In this document: positions 17,012 to 23,925 of the stretch, one piece after another
How positions within the stretch are numbered: the first letter of the stretch is position 1
Layout of the letters: every line of letters starts with the position of its first letter
Source of the DNA: Prevotellaceae bacterium
GTDB taxonomy: Bacteria; Bacteroidota; Bacteroidia; Bacteroidales; Bacteroidaceae
Length of the DNA: 42,831 nucleotides
Direction: 5' to 3'
NCBI GenBank assembly: GCA_029226205.1
Contig: JAQXXT010000049.1
Span: 1-42,831 of the forward strand
Translations under genes and position numbers: made by a program
Notes under the pieces: generated by a model
Seen by the model: the letters and a program-made list of their open reading frames with translations, nothing else
What the model was told of the DNA's origin: nothing
The model's database searches: none

Positions 17012-17196
17012 CCGTAGGGGCGGCCCTTGTGGCCGTCCAAACCGCAAGAGTTCGCCCTCTTCGAGGACGCAACGCTGGACCATAAATAGCCCCAAGTGGA
17101 AGGACCGCTCGCTATCGCTCGCGTTCCTTCCGCTTGGGGCTAACCATTCTGGCCCTCTTCGAGGGCCTTGGACGGCCACAAAGGCCGCCCCTACGG
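17012..17196. repeat. 185-bp nested palindromic element bounded by inverted family A repeats
   Basis: The ends are a 29-bp inverted repeat with one mismatch: 17012-17040 beginning CCGTAGGGGCGGCCC, and 17168-17196 ending CCGCCCCTACGG. Inside is an imperfect hairpin at 17087-17142 (TAGCCCCAAG at 17087-17096 pairs CTTGGGGCTA at 17133-17142; GGAAGGA pairs TCCTTCC; CGC pairs GCG) and a smaller hairpin GGCCCTC-TTC-GAGGGCC at 17151-17167. No convincing coding frame is present. It resembles a miniature mobile or REP-derived element. Confidence 0.75.
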
Positions 17197-17204
17197 TCGA
17201 AGAT

Positions 17205-17651
17205 TCACTTCATGCACTGATACTTTTTTGACACCCGGAATTTGTTCATATTGCCCACAGGAATCACGAACCTTAGGATCGCCCGCAAATACGTGAATTT
17301 TAAAACAAATATACAAGTGTCTGATTATCAATTCGATAATTATTTGTAACCTTACCACAGCACAAAATACTGCATAAATACTCGCATAAAACTACAAAAC
17401 AAAGCCCCAAAACCAATAAGTATGCAAATTTTCAATGGGGTTTACGACTCATAACGATGTCATTTACGCCTCGTATCTACCATAGATAATTTTCTAAACA
17501 CGTTGATTACGAAATTTTCCAAGCCATTTACCACAACAAAGTCCGAAAAACAGCCTTTTCTCTCCTAGAACAGAAAATTTCACGTAGAAAAAATGGAGAC
17601 AAAAAACAGTCAGTGGGGAATTTAACTTGTTTGAATAAACTGAGGAGGATG
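17205..17651. other. AT-rich non-coding stretch
   Basis: About 450 bp without a supportable gene: all frames are interrupted and no family repeat is recognisable. The region lies between the nested palindrome element and the tRNA gene. Confidence 0.6.
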
Positions 17652-17722
17652 TTGTCCTACGCGGATTCGAACCACGACTGACAGAACCAAAAACTGTAGT
17701 GCTACCATTACACCATGGGACA
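17652..17722 (-). tRNA. tRNA-Gln (anticodon TTG)
   Basis: Read on the minus strand, a 71-nt cloverleaf folds: acceptor TGTCCCA with TAGGACA, D arm GTG...CAC with loop containing AATGGTAG, and T arm CGTGG-TTCGAAT-CCGCG. The anticodon stem is ACAGT/TCTGT with loop TTTTGGT, giving anticodon TTG (glutamine). CCA is not encoded (next bases after the discriminator A are CATCC). Two stem defects are visible: C6 opposite A67 in the acceptor and a T-T pair closing the anticodon loop. The close match to a promoter upstream suggests it is expressed, but the mismatches raise the possibility of a secondary or decaying copy. Confidence 0.85.
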
Positions 17723-17732
17723 ATTCTGGCTG

Positions 17733-17764
17733 CAAAGATAATACATTTTTATCTTCTGACCAAA
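17733..17764 (-). promoter_or_regulatory. tRNA-Gln promoter
   Basis: On the minus strand, TTTG (17764-17761), 20 nt, TATCTTTG (17740-17733) is a full match to the Bacteroidetes housekeeping promoter. The tRNA begins 11 nt after the -7 box, so the primary transcript would have a leader of only a few nucleotides. Confidence 0.82.
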
Positions 17765-17819
17765 TTTTCGGGGGAATAATTGCTTACGCCCCCACATACG
17801 TTAGTTGTGTTTGTGACAA

Positions 17820-17926
17820 CAGTCACGAAAGCCCTCTCGTGAAGGGCCTTTTCAGGTAGAGTTTATCGGCATGACCAGTGATGATCAAACCATTTTTATC
17901 ATGATGAGAAGTGTTATCTTGATTTG
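17820..17926 (-). ncRNA. Candidate small RNA upstream of tRNA-Gln
   Basis: A -7-like box TAATTTTG on the minus strand (17940-17933), with TTTT 21 nt upstream (17965-17962), would start a transcript near 17926. About 90 nt later it meets a hairpin with a 5-bp stem (17831-17835 pairs 17843-17847) followed by TTTC. The interval has no ORF longer than a few codons. The stem is short and the T-run poor, so both the termination point and the existence of the RNA are uncertain. Confidence 0.28.
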
Positions 17927-18017
17927 CGGCTGCAAAATTACAACATTTTTTCTTATTCACGAAAAATTACAGACAATTTTTTTTAAAGATTTTTCCTTTT
18001 TAGTATGTTCTTCCTCC

Positions 18018-18099
18018 GTAGGGGCGGCTCTTGTGGCGTCCTAACACCTCGATAGTCCATTTGTTTCCCAGTTAGGACGGCCACAAGGGCCGCCCCTAC
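18018..18099. repeat. Head-to-head pair of family A repeats
   Basis: GTAGGGGCGGCTC... (18018-18041, one base shorter than consensus) faces GGACGGCCACAAGG...CCCCTAC (18075-18099) across 33 bp. The pair ends 11 nt after the stop codon of the minus-strand fusion gene. Confidence 0.85.
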
Positions 18100-18110
18100 G
18101 AAGGATGAGA

Positions 18111-21100
18111 TTATATGTTCTTCACCGTTCCTGTCCGCTTCAGTACGCCCCACTGTTGCAGTTCGCCCTTGATGGCTTTGAGATAGCTGCGGAAGAGAAC
18201 GACGTACATGATCCAACGATAGCAGAGACGCTGGGGAATGATCCACAACAGGCTCCACAGATGTTCGTGCTCATAGACATACGCCATGATGGAGATGCTC
18301 GCGTCGACGATGAGGAAGAGACAGTAGTAGAGCAATACCTTTCCGATATTTCCCGAAAACAGTCCCACGATCATCAACAGATCAGCGATCGGCGAGAACG
18401 TCGGGATGATGAACTGGAACAACAGCATGTTCGGCAGCGCCCACATGCCGAGGCCTTTATAGCGGCGTTTGAACATCTCCCCACGATGTTTCCAGAATGT
18501 CTGCATGATACCGAAGCACCAACGCGTACGCTGTTTCATAAACTGTCCGAGTTTCTCCGGCGCCTCCGTGAGGGCAATGGCGTGGTTCTCATTGCCGATG
18601 ACATAACCGGCTTTGAGGATGCGCATGGTCAGATCGCAGTCCTCGGCAAGCGTATCCGTCGTCAGTCCACCGGCATCGAGGATCGCCTTGCGGCGGAAAG
18701 CGCCGATGGCACCGGGGACGACGGTGATGGCATTGATAGCGGCATAAGCCTGACGGTCGAAGTTCTGACTCGTCGTATATTCGATAGCTTGCCAATAAGT
18801 CAGCATGTTCACCTTATTACCGACCTTCACATTACCGGCCACGGCACCCACGCGGCCTTCCTTGTCAGCGAAGAAATGGCGCATGAGGAGGCTCACGGCA
18901 TTATGATAAAGCTGTGTGTCGGCATCGATGCACACGACAAAGTCGGCTTTCGTATGAGAAATGCCATAGTTCAGTGCCGATGCTTTTCCGCCATTGGGCT
19001 TCGTGAGCAGCTGCATCTTCGGATGTCCCAGGAAGGCTTTTGTCACTTCCTCATAAGTATGATCCTTGCTGCCGTCATCGACAAAGACGATATTGAAGTT
19101 TGGATAGTCTTGCTTGAGCAAGTTATTGAGCGTATTGACGACGTTCACCTCCTCATTATAGGCCGGCACGATGATCGACACCAGCGGAGCCTCAGCAGGG
19201 ATATTGTTTGGCAGGGCAAGGTTCTGCTTATGCTCCTTGATGACGAGCGCCAGCATGAAGAGCAAACGACCGATGCCGAGGACGAGGAAGACGATGAAGA
19301 GGGCATTGATGAAATAGCCGAGATAATAGACGCCCTCTGCCAGCGTGAGGTTCGCCTGCATGGCGTAATATTCCTGTCCCTTATCGATATCGGGCATAAG
19401 CACGGCCTTACTCTTATGGAGATACTGCGGCAGCGTGATGAACTTGTAGCCGCGGGCCTCCAGGGTATCGATGATGCGCGGCAGTGCCTTCAGCGTCTCC
19501 TTTCGCGTCGTGCCACCGGCATCATGGAGCAGGATGATATGTCCGTTGCCGTTCTCCACGCCCTTGATGACACGCTCATAGATCTGGTCGGCCTTGACAC
19601 CCGGCTCCCAGTCCTCCGGATCGATGCTCTCACCGACATCGAGGTAGTTCTCGTTGCGGGCCTCGATGAGCGGCAGCAATTCGTCACGCCCCGACGGATC
19701 ACTGTCGGCATTATACGGCGCACGGAAAAGAATGGTGGTATGACCGGTGATACTCTCGATGAGCAGACGCGTCAGCCGCAGTTCCATGAACGTACGGCGC
19801 GGAGTGCACTCGGCGATATTCGGATGGTCGAAGGTATGGTTGCCGATGATATTCCCGGCATCGAAGACCTTCTTGACAATCGGCAGGTTCTTCTCGATAT
19901 TCACGCCGACCATGAAGAAGGCGGCGTGAAGGTGATGTTTCTCCAATATCTTCAGCACCTGCGGCGTCCAACGGGCGTCAGGGCCATCATCAAACGTCAG
20001 CAACAGTTCTTTCGGACCACAGCTGCCGAACTTCTGCAATTCATAAGACGTCGGGATCGTCGTATAGTCCTCGTCGGCGATGAGGACATCATCATTATCC
20101 ATATCGATATGACAGCGGCCGTCTTTCGGCGTACCGATCAAGTCGAGGACTTCACCCTCGCCGATATAGTTGGCAGAATGGTTACCGGGGAGATGCTCAA
20201 GGGTACCGATAGGCAGACGGGCCGCCATCGTCTTCACGAGGTCCTTATGATAGAACGACCAAAGACGACTGTCCTCGGTGCCGAGGCGCCATACGGCGAA
20301 ACCGGCGAGACCATAGTCACAGCCGAAACGCATGGTATTGAAGTTCGTGGCAGCGTCATTGAAATATACCTGATGGCGTACGTTCTGGTCGTCATAATAG
20401 GCATAATTGAGTCCGTAACTGTCTTCATCGAACGTGATCTTATCGCCACTGTCGGCAGCGGTGGAGATAGCGTCATGATACGACACGCTCTGGTTGTTGT
20501 CGCCCTTTGCCGTCCAGTCATAGCCATAGGCAGCCATACAGAGCACGATCTTCTCATTGGGGATCTTTGCGGCAATATCGTCGACACTCTTCTCGATGAA
20601 CTGCTGCGAGGAGATATCACCGGGCTGCGAGAGGGAGTTATGCTCATCGTAAGCCATGAGGAAGAGATAGTCGTTATATTTGGCGAGTTCCCTGACGTCA
20701 TAGTCCTCATTATCAGGCATGATATCCTGCGTGAGGTAGAGATTATTGCTATGGAAGGCATCGGAGAGCTGACGGACAAAGGCCGTGAGCGTGCTGTTGT
20801 CGTTATCCGTCAGTTCCTCAAGGTCGAGGTTCAGTCCGGCGAAATGGTTCTTCTTACAGAGCGTGAGGAGATTCTGGATCAGCGCTTTCGTGCGACGGGG
20901 ATTATGCAAGATCTTCTCAATACCCTGCGGACGGAACTCACCGTCCCAGGCATTCGTGAGCATCGGCATGATCGGCACACCGGCACGGCGCATCAGCGAC
21001 AGGCCTTTGCCGTCGATCTTCGACTCTACCTTCAGCGTCTTCGGATTGAGGAAGAACCACTCGGGAAGGACGAGGTTCATCTTCGAGATGCCTTGCTTCA

Positions 21101-21524
21101 GGGACGCGTACGACTGTGGATCCCACGTGACATAGAAGCCGGCACGGATACCGGCTGACATCTGCGTCCAACTGTCGATATTCTTATATTCCGCAGAGCC
21201 TTTCTGTCCGGCAAAGCGGTTATACTTCCGGATATGCTGCTGCTTCCATTTCGTATAGTTGTCGTGGGCTTTCTCCGTCGCAAAGAACTTTCGGAAGCCT
21301 TTATACTCCTCAGCCAACTTGTTATGCCGCATGAACGGCTTGTCGGCAGAGAGGGCACTGCGGAAACTGTCGTGGAACGGAAATCCCGGGGCACGGTCTA
21401 CAAAGAGCATCGTGATAAACACGACTACCAACAGCACGATGATCGTGAGCAGGGTGCTGACAGTGAGCTTAAATCGGTTCCAGCGGGACTTTGAGTCCGT
21501 CTGAAACACTTGTCTTTCCTTCAT
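18111..21524 (-). CDS. Three-domain exopolysaccharide protein: GH18-like hydrolase, polysaccharide deacetylase and GT2 synthase
   Basis: A 1137-residue inner-membrane protein. Residues 20-42 form a membrane anchor. About 120-440 is a GH18-like domain whose catalytic segment FAGLNLDLEE (228-237) keeps the DxE pair (Asp234, Glu236) but has Ala and Asn at the two earlier Asp positions. About 500-705 is a NodB-type deacetylase with TFDDGPD (510-516) and the metal motif HTFDHP (563-568). Two helices (about 732-763) lead to a cytoplasmic GT2 domain (about 780-1005) with DDGS, CIDAD (Asp867/869), AEDCD (961-963) and QRTRW (998-1002), the signature of processive beta-glycan synthases. More helices follow. 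The set mirrors PgaB (deacetylase plus GH-like domain) and PgaC (GT2) of the poly-beta-1,6-GlcNAc pathway in one chain, so synthesis, export and trimming or deacetylation of a GlcNAc-type polymer is inferred. No other exopolysaccharide genes adjoin. Confidence 0.9.
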   Translation of the reverse strand: MKERQVFQTDSKSRWNRFKLTVSTLLTIIVLLVVVFITMLFVDRAPGFPFHDSFRSALSADKPFMRHNKLAEEYKGFRKFFATEKAHDNYTKWKQQHIRKYNRFAGQKGSAEYKNIDSWTQMSAGIRAGFYVTWDPQSYASLKQGISKMNLVLPEWFFLNPKTLKVESKIDGKGLSLMRRAGVPIMPMLTNAWDGEFRPQGIEKILHNPRRTKALIQNLLTLCKKNHFAGLNLDLEELTDNDNSTLTAFVRQLSDAFHSNNLYLTQDIMPDNEDYDVRELAKYNDYLFLMAYDEHNSLSQPGDISSQQFIEKSVDDIAAKIPNEKIVLCMAAYGYDWTAKGDNNQSVSYHDAISTAADSGDKITFDEDSYGLNYAYYDDQNVRHQVYFNDAATNFNTMRFGCDYGLAGFAVWRLGTEDSRLWSFYHKDLVKTMAARLPIGTLEHLPGNHSANYIGEGEVLDLIGTPKDGRCHIDMDNDDVLIADEDYTTIPTSYELQKFGSCGPKELLLTFDDGPDARWTPQVLKILEKHHLHAAFFMVGVNIEKNLPIVKKVFDAGNIIGNHTFDHPNIAECTPRRTFMELRLTRLLIESITGHTTILFRAPYNADSDPSGRDELLPLIEARNENYLDVGESIDPEDWEPGVKADQIYERVIKGVENGNGHIILLHDAGGTTRKETLKALPRIIDTLEARGYKFITLPQYLHKSKAVLMPDIDKGQEYYAMQANLTLAEGVYYLGYFINALFIVFLVLGIGRLLFMLALVIKEHKQNLALPNNIPAEAPLVSIIVPAYNEEVNVVNTLNNLLKQDYPNFNIVFVDDGSKDHTYEEVTKAFLGHPKMQLLTKPNGGKASALNYGISHTKADFVVCIDADTQLYHNAVSLLMRHFFADKEGRVGAVAGNVKVGNKVNMLTYWQAIEYTTSQNFDRQAYAAINAITVVPGAIGAFRRKAILDAGGLTTDTLAEDCDLTMRILKAGYVIGNENHAIALTEAPEKLGQFMKQRTRWCFGIMQTFWKHRGEMFKRRYKGLGMWALPNMLLFQFIIPTFSPIADLLMIVGLFSGNIGKVLLYYCLFLIVDASISIMAYVYEHEHLWSLLWIIPQRLCYRWIMYVVLFRSYLKAIKGELQQWGVLKRTGTVKNI

Positions 21525-21565
21525 TTTATCCTAAATACAATCAACTTCGGTTAACATGTCGCCTT

Positions 21566-21615
21566 GCGGAACATAATAAATTATGTCCCTACAACTGAGG
21601 CAATGAATCATGTCC
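21566..21615 (-). repeat. Family B repeat plus a partial copy upstream of the fusion gene
   Basis: Read on the minus strand, 21592-21566 is GTAGGGACATAATTTATTATG then TTCCGC, and 21615-21601 is a partial second copy (GGACATGATTCATTG). It is the only repeat lying just 5' of a start codon (42 nt upstream of the ATG at 21524), so it would be in or near that gene's leader. Confidence 0.75.
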
Positions 21616-21698
21616 TTTTTCCGGCGGCAAAATTACAGAAAAAATATGTTCGTCAGCATTTTTCACCGCATTATTAACGATGTTTACACATTGCCACC

Positions 21699-21841
21699 GT
21701 AGGGTGCGGCCCTTGTGGCCGTCCTCAATTCAATTGCAAGGGCCGTCCCTTGTGGCGGCCCGTCGGCGATAACGCCGAACGATCCTATGCCCTCTCGAAT
21801 GCCGTTCCGGCATCGGGCCGCCACATGGGACGGCCCCTGCA
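21699..21841. repeat. Composite of one family A and two inverted family C repeats
   Basis: Family A with an extra T (21699-21724, GTAGGGTGCGGCCC...) is followed by a family C arm at 21735-21761 and an inverted full-length family C copy at 21797-21841. The latter is the reverse complement of 7321-7365 with one difference in 45. The region between the C arms (GTCGGCGATAACGCCGAAC) also contains a short hairpin, GGCGATAACGCC. Confidence 0.82.
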
Positions 21842-21916
21842 AAAGGATAAAATTATGATGCCACAAAATTACAAAATTATTTCTTAATGATCCTACGCTC
21901 TTCTAAAAAAATTCTG

Positions 21917-21924
21917 TATATTTG
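21917..21924 (+). promoter_or_regulatory. -7 box for the small repeat-protein gene
   Basis: TATATTTG fits TAnnTTTG and lies 25 nt upstream of the ATG at 21949. It argues against using the in-frame TTG at 21922 as start, which would fall inside the promoter. No matching -33 element is visible. Confidence 0.55.
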
Positions 21925-21948
21925 TGCACAAATAGAAAGGACAAAACT

Positions 21949-22374
21949 ATGAAGAAGATGATGATTCTCGCAGCATCACTGCTGATGGCAATGACGCTGC
22001 ACGCACAGAGTAACCGCACCGTTGAGACTCAGCGCGATCAGTATGGACATATCACAGGCACGGCGGAGACGACGACCGACAGCCGTGGCAATCAAACAAC
22101 CGTCTATAAGGACCAATACGGACATATCACGGCACGCAGTGAGACACGCCCGTCTTACAACGGTTCCACGACAACTACCTACAAGGACCAATACGGACAT
22201 ATCACGGGCACGAGCAACACGCGCCCGTCGTATAACGGTAATACGACTACGACGTATAAGGACCAGTACGGTCATATCACCGGCAGCAGTGAGACGCGCC
22301 CGTCATACAACGGTACGACCACAACCTACAAGGATCAGTACGGACATATCACGGGCACGAGTACAACGAGATAA
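21949..22374 (+). CDS. Small secreted protein of five 25-residue repeats
   Basis: A 141-residue protein. The signal peptide MKKMMILAASLLMAMTLHAQ (cleavage after AQ near residue 20) is followed almost entirely by tandem repeats. The core DQYGHITG or DQYGHITA recurs at residues 30, 55, 80, 105 and 129, spaced 25, 25, 25 and 24. Between cores run Thr/Ser-rich linkers, mostly ETRPSYNGxTTTTYK. The spacing and Gly/Tyr/Thr content suggest stacked beta-strands. The motif superficially resembles YD/RHS-type repeats, but I do not recognise a named family and give no function. There is no lipobox, so it is periplasmic or exported. It has its own -7 box, and a family A pair starts 10 nt after its stop. 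A monocistronic unit is likely. Confidence 0.85.
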   Translation: MKKMMILAASLLMAMTLHAQSNRTVETQRDQYGHITGTAETTTDSRGNQTTVYKDQYGHITARSETRPSYNGSTTTTYKDQYGHITGTSNTRPSYNGNTTTTYKDQYGHITGSSETRPSYNGTTTTYKDQYGHITGTSTTR

Positions 22375-22384
22375 GTCTCCCGCC

Positions 22385-22436
22385 GTAGGGGCGGCCCTTG
22401 TGGCCGTCCTAATAGCACCACAAAGGCCGCCCTTAC
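22385..22436. repeat. Head-to-head pair of family A repeats between convergent genes
   Basis: A full copy GTAGGGGCGGCCC...GTGGCCGTCC (22385-22409) faces a shortened inverted copy (22415-22436). It sits exactly between two convergent stop codons, 10 nt from the upstream gene and 7 nt from the lipoprotein gene, and could serve as a shared 3'-end hairpin. Confidence 0.85.
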
Positions 22437-22443
22437 TATTGGA

Positions 22444-23922
22444 TCATTTTACGGCCGTCGGGATACGCTTATCGGAAAGGATGCTGCGTCCGGCGGCACG
22501 CTCATCAAATTGAACCTTATGGAGCGTGAAGTCAGGCGTGTTATAACTATCCAGCAAGCGGTCATAATACTCCGCGGGATGGCGCTGGGGTAATAGGAAC
22601 GGTTTACTGATATGTCCCTTATCGTCGATGCTCGCCAGATAAAGGCGAGTATAGAGGCCATTCTCACGGCGCGACGTGAAGACAAACCAGTGACTGTTGG
22701 CGCTCCAGTTATGCCAGCTGTCCGTATTCTTGCTGTTGCACTCCGTCATCGGACGGGCTTTTCCCGTACGAAGATCGAACAGCCAGTTATCAGCCTCTTT
22801 ATGCCAAATGGGAAAACAACCATAATCACTCAACGTAAACATGATATAACGACCGTCATAGGACGGACGGGGATGATTCGCGCTCTTCCCCATCGCGCGG
22901 GCGTTGAAGAGCGTGTCAACCTTTCCCACGGTCTTTCCCGTCTTCGGATCGAAGCCCACCCGACAGAGATTATACCGGATATTCTTATAATGGGCCGGGA
23001 TGTCCCAGGCCTCGGAAGAGACAAAGTAGAGCGTACGGCCATCGGGAGAGAAAACGGGATAGTTCTCGTAATGATCCTTCGTCATTACCGTCGGATTGAG
23101 AACAATCTCATGAGTCGATGGATGATAGATCAATATATCCGAACTCTGGTCGAATACCTCAATGCGCTCACCACGCACGGCATGGAAACTCTGGTGCGTC
23201 TGATTCGTACTGTAAGCGACCCATTGGCCTGACGGATGCCAGTAAGGATAGACCATAGAACCGTGGAGGGAGTCGTTCTTCGCCTTCAGCCATTCGTCCT
23301 TACCGTCATGATGGATCAGTGTGGCACCATGATCGCCGCGAACATGGAAGGTGAACTGCGACGGATTAGTACGGTTGGACGTATGACAGTTGACGCAGGC
23401 ACCAGGGGCGGCGGTATTCTCAAAGATCGCCGTTTCATCAAAGTTACTCAAGTCCCGCTGATAGATTCCCATCATGCCATAGACCTCGTAACCTGGAGCG
23501 ATACGACGATAGGTAAGTCCCCAGTCGCCGAGAGCGTAAGGGCTGACAGTCATCGTGAAGTCACGGAATTGCTTCCACTGTCCGTCCTGTTCCACACAGA
23601 CGGTAAACGTCAGTTTTCCACCTTTGTTCTGGGCCGTCAGGGCGTGCCAGTCGTCGACATCAAAATCGACATCTTCACCATTCGTATGCAGTTCTCCACC
23701 CTTGCTGCCTTTCACCGTGACATCGATACAGTCGTAACTGCCTCCGGTGAAGTCAAAATCCATCGGCGCAATCTCAGCAGGGATAGTCACGCCGGCATAG
23801 TCGGGATAGATCGCCGGTAGTGTGTCCACTCTCGTGACATTCTCCGGCGTCGAGGAACAGGCAGCCAGCAACAGTGCCGTAACACCAGCTGCCAGATATT
23901 TCATATATTTCGTTTTCATCAT
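22444..23922 (-). CDS. Lipoprotein with one c-type heme site and a PD40/TolB-like beta-propeller
   Basis: A 492-residue protein with a lipoprotein signal peptide (lipobox LAAC, Cys22). After a beta-rich domain (about 40-140) comes CVNCH at 176-180, a canonical CxxCH heme c attachment site in ACVNCHTSNRTNPSQF. The rest contains repeated PD40-type blades: YPYWHPSGQWVAYSTN, YPVFSPDGRTLYFVSS, HPRPSYDGRYIMFTLS and NWSANSHWFVFTSRRENG. It should be a cell-envelope protein carrying one covalent heme beside a propeller. A role in electron transfer or heme-dependent binding is inference. It begins 3 nt after the stop of the upstream 592-residue membrane-protein gene, so the two are one operon. The GH/transport function suggested by propellers elsewhere is not supported here. 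Confidence 0.82.
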   Translation of the reverse strand: MMKTKYMKYLAAGVTALLLAACSSTPENVTRVDTLPAIYPDYAGVTIPAEIAPMDFDFTGGSYDCIDVTVKGSKGGELHTNGEDVDFDVDDWHALTAQNKGGKLTFTVCVEQDGQWKQFRDFTMTVSPYALGDWGLTYRRIAPGYEVYGMMGIYQRDLSNFDETAIFENTAAPGACVNCHTSNRTNPSQFTFHVRGDHGATLIHHDGKDEWLKAKNDSLHGSMVYPYWHPSGQWVAYSTNQTHQSFHAVRGERIEVFDQSSDILIYHPSTHEIVLNPTVMTKDHYENYPVFSPDGRTLYFVSSEAWDIPAHYKNIRYNLCRVGFDPKTGKTVGKVDTLFNARAMGKSANHPRPSYDGRYIMFTLSDYGCFPIWHKEADNWLFDLRTGKARPMTECNSKNTDSWHNWSANSHWFVFTSRRENGLYTRLYLASIDDKGHISKPFLLPQRHPAEYYDRLLDSYNTPDFTLHKVQFDERAAGRSILSDKRIPTAVK

Positions 23923-23925
23923 GAA

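Noticed and set aside
16893..17231. 112-codon plus-strand open frame downstream of gltD
   Set aside because: It runs through the gltBD terminator and the family A repeats; the sequence is repeat translation with no start signal.
17205..17300. A possible C-terminal coding remnant on the minus strand (ending near 17220)
   Set aside because: The frame is closed by a stop after about 30 codons upstream and matches nothing I recognise; too short to call a pseudogene.
17983..18258. 91-codon minus-strand open frame at the end of the fusion gene
   Set aside because: Made of the repeat pair and an out-of-frame piece of the GT2 coding region.
18105..21158. 1017-codon open frame on the plus strand opposite the GH18/deacetylase/GT2 gene
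   Set aside because: It is a mirror of the real gene's codon bias; its product has no recognisable domain, whereas the minus frame has three complete catalytic signatures.
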